From JBBQFI01 sp038237805 (GTDB taxonomy: Bacteria > Verrucomicrobiota > Verrucomicrobiia > Chthoniobacterales > UBA10450): DNA of 64,000 nt. This document shows, piece by piece, positions 32,666-40,297 of this stretch (position 1 is the stretch's first letter; each line of letters starts with the position of its first letter). The DNA is taken from contig JBBRYI010000016.1 in the NCBI GenBank assembly GCA_038237805.1, forward strand, positions 1 to 64,000, given 5' to 3'. The notes below the pieces were generated by a model that saw nothing but the letters and a program-made list of their open reading frames with translations, was not told the DNA's origin and searched no databases. The position numbers and the translations under genes were made by a program.

Positions 32666-34231
32666 ATGAACACGATTTCACAGCCGCCTGTAAACGACGA
32701 TGGCAAGTTCATTCGCGGACTCGGCTTGCTCGACTCCACCATGCTTGTCGCCGGTTCAATGATCGGCTCGGGAGTGTTCATCGTCTCGGCAGACATCGCG
32801 CGATTGGTCGGGTCGGGCGGCTGGTTGCTTGTGGTCTGGGCTGTGACCGGCGCTCTCACCATCATTGCCGCGCTTAGCTATGGGGAATTGGCCGCAATGA
32901 TGCCGCGCGCGGGCGGCCAATATGTTTATTTGCGGGAAGCTTACAGTCCGCTCTGGGGTTTTCTCTATGGTTGGACGCTGTTTCTTGTTATTCAGACCGG
33001 GACGATTGCGGCCGTCGCGGTAGCTTTCTCGCGATTTCTCGGTGTCCTGGTCCCAAGGATTTCTCCAACCCAATGGATCATTCCACCACTCATTCTTTCG
33101 CGGAATTACGCCATCAGCCTGTCGACGCAGCAAGTGATCGCGGTTCTCATCATTGTCTTGCTCACTTTCGTGAACACACGCGGCCTATCGTTAGGCAAAT
33201 TGATTCAAAACGTTTTCACTTCCGCGAAAACATTGTCGCTGCTCGCGCTGATCGTGCTCGGCATATTCGTGGGCCGCAACGCTGCCGCAGTCAGCGACAA
33301 CTTTTCTAATTTGTGGACGCCGGGCGCCGTGACGCCGATCAAGTCGGATCTTGCATCGGTCGGGATCGTGTCCGCTACCAGTGGCGTTATTGGAATGTTA
33401 ATCGCCGTCTGTGTGGCGCAGGTCGGTTCGCTTTTTTCTGCGGACGCGTGGAACAATATCACTTTCACCGCCGGTGAAGTAAAAGATCCGCGCCGCAATG
33501 TTCCACTCTCGCTCGCTTTCGGAACTGGACTCGTCATCGCGCTCTATCTGCTCGCAAACGTCGCTTATCTTTGTGTGCTCCCGCTGGATAAAATCCAACA
33601 CGCGCCGGACGATCGCGTGGGCACGGCTGCGATGGCGGTAATGTTCGGCGGCGCCGGCGCCGCGATTATGGCGGTCGCCATCATGGTCTCGACCTTCGGC
33701 TGCTGCAACGGACTCATCCTCGCAGGCGCACGAGTCTATTACGCGATGGCGCAGGATGGTTTGTTTTTCCGATCAACCGGCCAGCTCAATATCAAACACG
33801 TTCCGGCGATGGCGCTGGTTTTGCAGGGTATCTGGACTGCGCTGCTCGTGTTGCCACGCACGCGTCTGCGAGATCCGGTTACGAACGCGCCGTTGCTCGA
33901 TGCTTCCGGCGCCGAGCAGTACGGAAATCTTTACGGCATGTTGCTCGACTATGTAGTTTTTGCGGTGTTGATTTTTTATGTGCTGACGATCGCCGGCGTC
34001 TTCGTGCTCAGGCGAACGCAACCGCAGGCTGAAAGACCGTATCGCGCCTTCGGCTATCCGATTCTGCCGGCGTTGTACATCATCGCTGCAACGGTGATTC
34101 TTGTCGTGCTCGCGATCTATCGCACGCAAACATCATGGCCGGGATTGCTCATTGTCCTGGCCGGTGTGCCAGTTTATTTTCTCTGGCGAAAACGAAATGC
34201 TCCTGCCTTATCAGGCGGCCAAGAGAGCTAG
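32666..34231 (+). CDS. APC-superfamily amino acid permease
   Basis: 521 residues, about 12 membrane segments. 'LDSTMLVAGSMIGSGVFIVS' in the first segment contains the GSG-hinge motif of APC/LAT-type transporters, and 'GGQYVYLREAYSPLWGFLYG' follows helix 2. It begins 22 bases after the binding-protein gene, so the two are probably co-transcribed. Substrate unknown; proton-coupled uptake or amino acid exchange is likely. Confidence 0.9.
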   Translation: MNTISQPPVNDDGKFIRGLGLLDSTMLVAGSMIGSGVFIVSADIARLVGSGGWLLVVWAVTGALTIIAALSYGELAAMMPRAGGQYVYLREAYSPLWGFLYGWTLFLVIQTGTIAAVAVAFSRFLGVLVPRISPTQWIIPPLILSRNYAISLSTQQVIAVLIIVLLTFVNTRGLSLGKLIQNVFTSAKTLSLLALIVLGIFVGRNAAAVSDNFSNLWTPGAVTPIKSDLASVGIVSATSGVIGMLIAVCVAQVGSLFSADAWNNITFTAGEVKDPRRNVPLSLAFGTGLVIALYLLANVAYLCVLPLDKIQHAPDDRVGTAAMAVMFGGAGAAIMAVAIMVSTFGCCNGLILAGARVYYAMAQDGLFFRSTGQLNIKHVPAMALVLQGIWTALLVLPRTRLRDPVTNAPLLDASGAEQYGNLYGMLLDYVVFAVLIFYVLTIAGVFVLRRTQPQAERPYRAFGYPILPALYIIAATVILVVLAIYRTQTSWPGLLIVLAGVPVYFLWRKRNAPALSGGQES

Positions 34232-34288
34232 CGAAACCGAAAAGACTTCGGCACAACAACCAATCACCTGACATAGGAGAGCGAACGC

Positions 34289-35794
34289 ATGGCAAATCTA
34301 TTCGCGAAAAAGCCTCTCGAGAGGCTGATGCATGAAGCGCAGGAAGTCGGCGATCACAGTCTGAAACGCTCTCTTGGACCGGTCAACCTCATCGCGCTCG
34401 GCATCGGCGGAATTATCGGTGCAGGTTTATTTGTGCGAACCGCGGCGGCCATCGCCGATCGCGCGGGTCCGTCGGTCGTGCTTGCCTTCATAGTCGCCGG
34501 GATCGGCTGCACATTTGCCGGTCTTTGCTATGCAGAATTCGCATCAATGATTCCCGTTGCCGGCAGCGCCTACACCTATTCGTACGCGACGATGGGCGAA
34601 CTCGTCGCATGGATCATCGGCTGGGATTTAATCCTCGAATATGCCGTCGCAGCGTCGACGGTCTCAATCGCGTGGAGCGAGTACGCCAATCGGGTGCTCG
34701 AATGGTTCGGGATGCGCGTTCCATACCAGTGGTCGCATTCGCCTTTCGAACATAATGCGAGCGGTATCCATGGGATGATGAACCTTCCCGCGGTGTTCAT
34801 TTTGCTCGTGCTCACCGCGCTTCTGATTCGTGGCACTAAGGAATCGGCTTTTGTTAACGGCTTAATCGTTGTTCTTAAAACGAGCATCGTCTTGCTCTTC
34901 ATCTGCATCGGATGGGGTTTCATCAATCCCGCGAACCACACGCCGTTAATTCCAGCGGCGACCACTTACACAACTCCGCAAGGTATTACGCACGCCTACG
35001 GCGGGATCCTTGGTATTCTTGGAGCGGCCGGCGTTGTCTTTTTTGCCTACATCGGTTTTGATGCTGTCTCCACCGCGGCCCAGGAAGCCAGAAATCCAAA
35101 GCGCGACATGCCGATTGGGATTCTTGGATCGCTGGCATTTTGCACGATTCTCTACGTGCTCTTTTCTTACGTGCTGAGCGGGGTTGCGTCGGTGGAGGAT
35201 TTTCGCAGCGCCGGCCGTGAAGCATCAGTCGCGTTCGCCATCACGAAATACATGACTGGTTACGAATGGCTGTCGAAATTAGTCACAGTGGCGATTCTCG
35301 CCGGCTTTTCGTCGGTAATTCTCGTGATGTTGCTGGGACAATCGCGCGTCTTTTTCTCGATGAGCCGCGACGGGCTTGTGCCGCCGGTTTTTTCCGACGT
35401 CCATCCACGGTTCCGAACGCCGTACAAATCAAACATGCTGTTCTTCATCTTCACCGGCCTCTTTGCGGCATTTGTTCCGGCGGATGTTTCTGGTGAGATG
35501 ACCAGCATCGGAACGCTCTTCGCTTTCATTCTGGTCTGCGCCGGCGTCTGGATCATACGCTCTCGTCGCCCCGATCTGGAACGCGGATTCCGCGTCCCAG
35601 CGGTGCCGCTTGTCTCGACCCTCGGTATCATCGTCTGCGGTGCCATGATCTATGGCCTTGGCTGGACGAATTGGATGCGACTAATCGTTTGGCTCGCGAT
35701 TGGGCTCGTCTTCTATTTTAGTTACGGGAAGAGCCACAGTCGCATCAACGCGCCACCACCGGAAATGCCGGAGGGAATCAAGTTGACTCGTTAG
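34289..35794 (+). CDS. APC-superfamily amino acid permease, cationic-transporter type
   Basis: 501 residues, about 12 membrane segments. 'LGPVNLIALGIGGIIGAGLFVRT' and 'GSAYTYSYATMGELVAWIIGWDLILEY' match the CAT/YfnA branch of APC transporters. A GGAG ribosome-binding site lies before the ATG at 34289 (ggagagcgaacgc). Third gene of the binding protein/permease run. The stop TAG lies within TCGTTAGG, which forms part of an inverted repeat with the end of the convergent gene. Confidence 0.9.
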   Translation: MANLFAKKPLERLMHEAQEVGDHSLKRSLGPVNLIALGIGGIIGAGLFVRTAAAIADRAGPSVVLAFIVAGIGCTFAGLCYAEFASMIPVAGSAYTYSYATMGELVAWIIGWDLILEYAVAASTVSIAWSEYANRVLEWFGMRVPYQWSHSPFEHNASGIHGMMNLPAVFILLVLTALLIRGTKESAFVNGLIVVLKTSIVLLFICIGWGFINPANHTPLIPAATTYTTPQGITHAYGGILGILGAAGVVFFAYIGFDAVSTAAQEARNPKRDMPIGILGSLAFCTILYVLFSYVLSGVASVEDFRSAGREASVAFAITKYMTGYEWLSKLVTVAILAGFSSVILVMLLGQSRVFFSMSRDGLVPPVFSDVHPRFRTPYKSNMLFFIFTGLFAAFVPADVSGEMTSIGTLFAFILVCAGVWIIRSRRPDLERGFRVPAVPLVSTLGIIVCGAMIYGLGWTNWMRLIVWLAIGLVFYFSYGKSHSRINAPPPEMPEGIKLTR

Positions 35795-35828
35795 GCCGCG
35801 GTTAAACGCCGCTGCTTCCGCCTAACGA
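35788..35828. terminator. Inverted pair of GCCTAACGA words between convergent genes
   Basis: TCGTTAGGC (35788-35796) and GCCTAACGA (35820-35828) can form a 9-bp stem around a 23-base loop that holds a smaller GCGG…CCGC hairpin. It overlaps the ends of the plus-strand permease (stop 35792-35794) and the minus-strand DUF4912 gene (stop 35802). Inverted pairs of uptake words serve as terminators in Haemophilus and Neisseria; a bidirectional terminator is inferred here. Confidence 0.5.
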
Positions 35829-36575
35829 ACCGCTCGAGCCTCGGATACCGAAACCGAGAACGCTTTCGAGTTTTTTCTGCAATCGCATCTCACTCGAACG
35901 GTCCAACGGAATTCGCGGCAGATAAGTTCTCTCGGAAGTGCTGGCTTTCATGGCGCGATAGACCTCTCGTTCCTCGGGTGCAAGGGAACCATATTGCTCG
36001 GGATGCAGGGATTTTTCTTGCAGACGCGTCAGGGATTGAACAAGCGATCCTTCATCAGTGCGTGTGACGCGGAACAGCTCGGTCAGGCGCTGGAACGTGA
36101 TGTGAAATGGCACGAGAGCAAAATCTCCCGCAGATAACACGCCCATTTTATCGGTTGGAGTTTGCACAATCTCAGATTTGCCGACGCAGCGCCATTTTTG
36201 CATTTGGTCGAAGTAGCCTAGCTCGACGCAATACGAGCTGCCAGGCTCGACATTAACTTCGTGATTTTTAATCATCGGCTCGACGGCGGTCAAACTCATC
36301 TCCGCGCCCTCATCGTCCTGGAGACGCAGATAAACCTTGCGATCGGCCGGCGCCGCGGCGGCGAAAACTTGTGGCCAGTCTGCATCCCAATAAACGAAAA
36401 GCGTTCTCGGATCTCGCGCCATGGCGAAGACTATCGACTGCCCGTAAGAGCGTGGCAGATCACCAAAAACTTCGGCATCGGCGGTCTGATTTTCTTTGGC
36501 ATCAACAATCGGCGAACTGGAAATCTGAAATGCGGAAACTGTTGTCTCGATTGCGCCTTCTTCGCCGGTGTTCAT
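35802..36575 (-). CDS. DUF4912 protein
   Basis: 257 residues, no signal peptide. 'LPRSYGQSIVFAMARDPRTLFVYWD' is the characteristic DUF4912 start, and the beta-rich middle ('CVELGYFD', 'GKSEIVQTP') agrees. The C-terminal part is helical with a short Gly/Ser tail. Function unknown; family members may bind carbohydrate, since the fold resembles an Ig/CBM-like sandwich. Confidence 0.75.
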   Translation of the reverse strand: MNTGEEGAIETTVSAFQISSSPIVDAKENQTADAEVFGDLPRSYGQSIVFAMARDPRTLFVYWDADWPQVFAAAAPADRKVYLRLQDDEGAEMSLTAVEPMIKNHEVNVEPGSSYCVELGYFDQMQKWRCVGKSEIVQTPTDKMGVLSAGDFALVPFHITFQRLTELFRVTRTDEGSLVQSLTRLQEKSLHPEQYGSLAPEEREVYRAMKASTSERTYLPRIPLDRSSEMRLQKKLESVLGFGIRGSSGSLGGSSGV

Positions 36576-36670
36576 TGAAATTTTGCGTGGGCCGGATCAT
36601 ACACCAACCGAGCGAAAATGCGACTTGCCGATTCGCTAAGAGATTGCGGCAATCATTTCGGGATGTGAGG

Positions 36671-37576
36671 ATGGCGGCACGGAATATTCTTGTGAAGATT
36701 TGCGTCATTCTTAATCCCTCGGCCGGGTCCGCCGAAAACACGGAAGTGTTACGCGAAAAGCTCGAGCGGCTTGGATCCTGCGAGTTCGAGACGACCGCGG
36801 AACCAGGCGACGCACAAAAATTCTCCCATCGCGCGGCCTCTGACGGATGCGATCTCATCATTTCCGCCGGGGGAGATGGAACGTTGAATGAAGTCGTTAA
36901 TGGAATTGCCGAACAGAATTCTCAATGTCGCGTGGGAATAATCCCCTTGGGAACGGGCAATGATTTCGCGCGTTCAATCAATTTGCCGGCAAAGGTCGAT
37001 GAATGCCTCGAGATTATCGCGCGCGGCCAAACAAAGGCGATCGATCTGGTGCGCGTGACAAGCGACCAGGTGCGCTATTTTGTGAACGTTTCCGCCGGCG
37101 GTTTCAGCGGCGTGGTCGATGAAAAATTGACGACCGAGATTAAGAAAAGCTGGGGCCCGCTCGCGTATCTGCGCGGCGCAGCTGCGGCGCTCCCGGAGTT
37201 GCGAGCTTATAAGACGACGATCGTTTTTGACGACGCCGAGACTGTCGCGATGAATCTTTACAACGTAATCATCGCCAACGGCCGTTACGTCGCCGGCGGA
37301 ATACCAGTCGCGCCGGAGGCGATCATCAACGACGGCGTTGTTGACGTGTTTCTAGTTCCGGAAAAGCCAGCAGCGGAATTGACCGTCCTTGTTGCGCAGA
37401 TGTTGTTAGGCAAACACACTGGAAACGGCGCCATCGTTTATCGTCGCGCAGCGAAAGTGGCGGTGAATTCAAAACCAGGAATGTGGTTCAATGTCGATGG
37501 TGAACTGGTCGGGAACGAACCGGCCTTGTTCGAGGTGATGCCCGGCGCGATGCAGTTTATCGTCGGCGAAACATGA
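36671..37576 (+). CDS. Diacylglycerol kinase-family lipid kinase (second paralogue)
   Basis: 301 residues from ATG at 36671, which follows TGAGG. 'ICVILNPSAGSAENTEVL' and 'LIISAGGDGTLNEVVNG', then 'GIIPLGTGNDFARS', are YegS/DgkB-type motifs. It overlaps the next gene, the heptose-phosphate adenylyltransferase, by 4 bases (ATGA), linking it to envelope lipid or lipopolysaccharide metabolism. A 100-codon frame extension upstream is antisense to DUF4912 and was dropped. Confidence 0.9.
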   Translation: MAARNILVKICVILNPSAGSAENTEVLREKLERLGSCEFETTAEPGDAQKFSHRAASDGCDLIISAGGDGTLNEVVNGIAEQNSQCRVGIIPLGTGNDFARSINLPAKVDECLEIIARGQTKAIDLVRVTSDQVRYFVNVSAGGFSGVVDEKLTTEIKKSWGPLAYLRGAAAALPELRAYKTTIVFDDAETVAMNLYNVIIANGRYVAGGIPVAPEAIINDGVVDVFLVPEKPAAELTVLVAQMLLGKHTGNGAIVYRRAAKVAVNSKPGMWFNVDGELVGNEPALFEVMPGAMQFIVGET

Positions 37577-38061
37577 AGTCGAAAATCGTGAATGCAGAGG
37601 AACTCGCCGCGATTTCCGAAAACTTGCGCGCGGCGGGGAAGAAATTGGTGGCGACAAATGGCTGCTTCGATCTTCTGCATATCGGACACGTGCGATATTT
37701 GAAGGCCGCGCGCGAGCTCGGGGACGCGCTTGTTGTCGGAATTAACGGAGACGCCTCAGTTAAAGCGCTCAAGGGAAAAGATCGGCCGCTTAACGGAGAA
37801 GAGGAGCGCGCAGAAATTGTCGCGGCTCTGGCGAGCGTCGATCACGTGAGGATTTTTCCTGAGGAACGTGCGAGCCGTTTTCTCGAGACGGCGCGACCAA
37901 CCATCTACGTGAAAGGCGGTGATTATCAAACTGAGACGTTGAATGTTCAGGAGCGTGCAGTGCTGGAAAAAATTGGTGCGGAAGTCCAAATTCTTCCACT
38001 GGAAGCCGGCTATTCCACAACGGCTCTCATCAAACGCCTGCAGGAACTTTGCGGGACGTGA
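37573..38061 (+). CDS. rfaE2: D-glycero-beta-D-manno-heptose 1-phosphate adenylyltransferase (HldE/RfaE domain II-like)
   Basis: 162 residues. 'VATNGCFDLLHIGHVRYL' holds the H-x-G-H nucleotidyltransferase motif, and 'VKGGDYQTETL' and 'LPLEAGYSTTALI' are standard for the stand-alone cytidylyltransferase-fold domain II of RfaE. It activates heptose-1-phosphate with ATP for ADP-heptose and lipopolysaccharide core synthesis. Overlaps the lipid kinase before it and purN after it, each by 4 bases. Confidence 0.92.
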   Translation: MKSKIVNAEELAAISENLRAAGKKLVATNGCFDLLHIGHVRYLKAARELGDALVVGINGDASVKALKGKDRPLNGEEERAEIVAALASVDHVRIFPEERASRFLETARPTIYVKGGDYQTETLNVQERAVLEKIGAEVQILPLEAGYSTTALIKRLQELCGT

Positions 38062-38642
38062 ACTTGCTTCCGATTGCAATCCTGGGGTCGGGAAAAGGAA
38101 GTAATTGCCGCGCGATTCTGGAACGCATTCGAGCCGCGCAATTAGCGGTCGATGTGCGCCTCGTTATTTCCGACGTCTTCGATGCGGGAGTTCTTGAACT
38201 CGCGCGCGAGTTTGGAGTTCCAAATGCCTATCTGCCGCCGGGGCCGTTTAAGACGAGATTAACGCCGGAAAGCGAAACGGCGCTCGTACAGATGCTGCAA
38301 GAAGCGCATGTCAAGCTCGTGGTGCTGGCCGGATTCATGCGCATTCTGAAGGCGCCGATGCTGGAGGCCTTTCCGAAGCGAATCATAAACATTCACCCTT
38401 CTCTCCTGCCCAAATTCCCCGGATTGGAAGCTTGGAAGCAGGCGTTAGTTGCGGGAGAACGATTCACCGGTTGCACTGTTCATTACGTGGATGCGAGCGT
38501 TGACGGCGGCGATATAATCGCCCAGCGCAAGGTTCCGATTTTGCCTAACGACAGCGCCGAATCGCTGCATGCGCGAATCCAAATCGCCGAACATGAAATT
38601 TATCCTGAAGCGATTAGTCAGTTTGTCGCTCGCGGAAAATAA
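38058..38642 (+). CDS. purN: Phosphoribosylglycinamide formyltransferase PurN
   Basis: 194 residues from GTG at 38058 (GTGA overlap with the preceding stop); a TTG three codons earlier is possible. 'ILGSGKGSNCRAILERI' is the N-terminal substrate loop; 'RIINIHPSLLPKFPGLEAWKQAL' contains the catalytic Asn-x-His, and 'VDGGDIIAQ' the catalytic Asp. It transfers a formyl group from 10-formyltetrahydrofolate to GAR in purine synthesis. Placement in an envelope operon is odd but translationally coupled. Confidence 0.95.
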   Translation: MNLLPIAILGSGKGSNCRAILERIRAAQLAVDVRLVISDVFDAGVLELAREFGVPNAYLPPGPFKTRLTPESETALVQMLQEAHVKLVVLAGFMRILKAPMLEAFPKRIINIHPSLLPKFPGLEAWKQALVAGERFTGCTVHYVDASVDGGDIIAQRKVPILPNDSAESLHARIQIAEHEIYPEAISQFVARGK

Positions 38643-38646
38643 GTGA

Positions 38647-39648
38647 TCAGATGCGTTCCGCTTTTTGATCGCGTTCGAGTAAATCCTCCAGCGCTTGTGG
38701 CGGGGACTTACCTTCATACAGGACCGCGTAAACCTCATCTATTATCGGCGTTTCTATCCCCAGTCGTCGCGCACATTCAAAGGCGCTCTTCGTAGTTGGG
38801 ATTCCCTCGGCAACAGTCTTCATCGTCGACACGACTTCGCCTAACGACTGACCGCGGCCGAGCCGCTCACCAACGCGCCTGTTCCGGCTGTGGCCGCTAA
38901 AACATGTCGCGATTAAATCGCCCGCACCGCTCAATCCGTAAAACGTCGTTGGTTTCCCGCCCATCGCCGTTCCCAGACGAAGCAGTTCGGCAAGCGATCG
39001 AGTAACGAGTGCAGATTTGGAATTGTCGCCAAGGCCAAAGCCGTCGCTCACGCCAGCTGCGATCGCGAAGATATTTTTTAACGCTCCTCCCAGTTCGATC
39101 CCGGTGACCTCTTCACTCGTGTAAATGCGAAAGCGTGAACTCCCAAGATGCTGCTGCAGCAACTTCGCGACGTCTGATTCTCGACAGCCGATCACCGTTG
39201 CGGTGGGTAAGCCTCGCGATACTTCGATTGCCAGATTAGGGCCGGAGAGAACGGCGATCCGGTGGCCAGGAAAGGCTTCGCCGAGAATTTCGCTCATCCG
39301 AAGCCCCTTCCCATGCTCGATTCCTTTTGTGCAGCTGAGGAAGATGGCGTCCCCGGAGCTAACGATGCCGCGCAACTTCTGCGCGATTTCACGCAGCGCC
39401 GTCGACGGCGTGACAAAGACAACCAAATCCGCTTCCGCACACATCGCGAGATCGCTCGTCACGGTGATGGATGAAGACAGTTTTGCGTCGGCAAGATAGT
39501 CAGGATTTTCGCGGGTGGCTTTGATTCTTTCAACCCGCTCCGGGTTATGCCCCCACAGAGTGATCTTTTTTTCGTGTTTTGCCCAAAGCGCTGCGAGCGC
39601 GGTGCCCCACCCACCAGCCCCGATGATCGCAATCCGTTGCGGAGTCAT
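38647..39648 (-). CDS. gpsA: Glycerol-3-phosphate dehydrogenase [NAD(P)+]
   Basis: 333 residues. Rossmann start 'IAIIGAGGWGTALAALWAK', then 'SCTKGIEHGKGLRMSEIL', 'LSGPNLAIEVSRGLPTATVI' and 'GALKNIFAIAAGVSDGFGLGDN' with the catalytic Lys. It makes sn-glycerol-3-phosphate, the substrate of PlsY encoded just upstream with a 4-base overlap (ATGA). Together they start phospholipid synthesis. Converges with purN, stops 5 bases apart. Confidence 0.97.
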   Translation of the reverse strand: MTPQRIAIIGAGGWGTALAALWAKHEKKITLWGHNPERVERIKATRENPDYLADAKLSSSITVTSDLAMCAEADLVVFVTPSTALREIAQKLRGIVSSGDAIFLSCTKGIEHGKGLRMSEILGEAFPGHRIAVLSGPNLAIEVSRGLPTATVIGCRESDVAKLLQQHLGSSRFRIYTSEEVTGIELGGALKNIFAIAAGVSDGFGLGDNSKSALVTRSLAELLRLGTAMGGKPTTFYGLSGAGDLIATCFSGHSRNRRVGERLGRGQSLGEVVSTMKTVAEGIPTTKSAFECARRLGIETPIIDEVYAVLYEGKSPPQALEDLLERDQKAERI

Positions 39649-40289
39649 CGGCGCGTGAAACGTTGTTCAGTTCCCCTAACGAGACGTGCAAAATTCGAAC
39701 GGTGACGCCAGCATACCACCGTCGCGAGAACAATGGCGGAATAGAAGATGACGGCACTGTTCATTACCTGAAGTTTTAATAAAACCCCAATCGCTGCTGG
39801 TAAGGCAACCGTAGCAGTCACGGAAGCGACGGAAACGTATCGAGTTATCTCAAAGACAGCAATCCATACAAACACCGCGACTATTGTCGCCAATGGAGCC
39901 AAACCCAGCATCGTGCCTGCAGAAGTCGCGACACCTTTGCCTCCTTTAAATTTCAGCCAGACCGGAAACGTATGGCCCAAAACACAGGCGAGCGCGGCGA
40001 GAATGCCGAACCAATCCGAATACGCACGCGACGTTTCGATGTGCTCAGCCAATAAAATAGCTAACCGCACAGCTAGAAAACCTTTTAGGGCATCGAAAAA
40101 AAATACCGCGTAACCGTATTTTTTCCCGAGCAGACGAAGCACATTGGTCGCGCCGATGTTGCCGCTGCCATGTCGGCGCACATCCACTCCAGCAATTCGC
40201 CCGGCGATGAATCCACCGGGGAGGGAGCCTAAAAAATAGCTGATGATTGCGACCGCAAAAATGGAAAACCTCACGCGCAGAATGCCCAA
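39645..40289 (-). CDS. plsY: Glycerol-3-phosphate acyltransferase PlsY
   Basis: 214 residues, about five membrane segments. Signatures 'SYFLGSLPGGFIAGRI', 'GSGNIGATNVLRLLGKKYG' and 'KFKGGKGVATSAGTMLGL' are complete. It uses acyl-phosphate to acylate glycerol-3-phosphate in the inner membrane. It lies 8 bases after mnmG and overlaps gpsA, forming mnmG-plsY-gpsA. Confidence 0.97.
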   Translation of the reverse strand: MGILRVRFSIFAVAIISYFLGSLPGGFIAGRIAGVDVRRHGSGNIGATNVLRLLGKKYGYAVFFFDALKGFLAVRLAILLAEHIETSRAYSDWFGILAALACVLGHTFPVWLKFKGGKGVATSAGTMLGLAPLATIVAVFVWIAVFEITRYVSVASVTATVALPAAIGVLLKLQVMNSAVIFYSAIVLATVVCWRHRSNFARLVRGTEQRFTRR

Positions 40290-40297
40290 ATGTTTTG

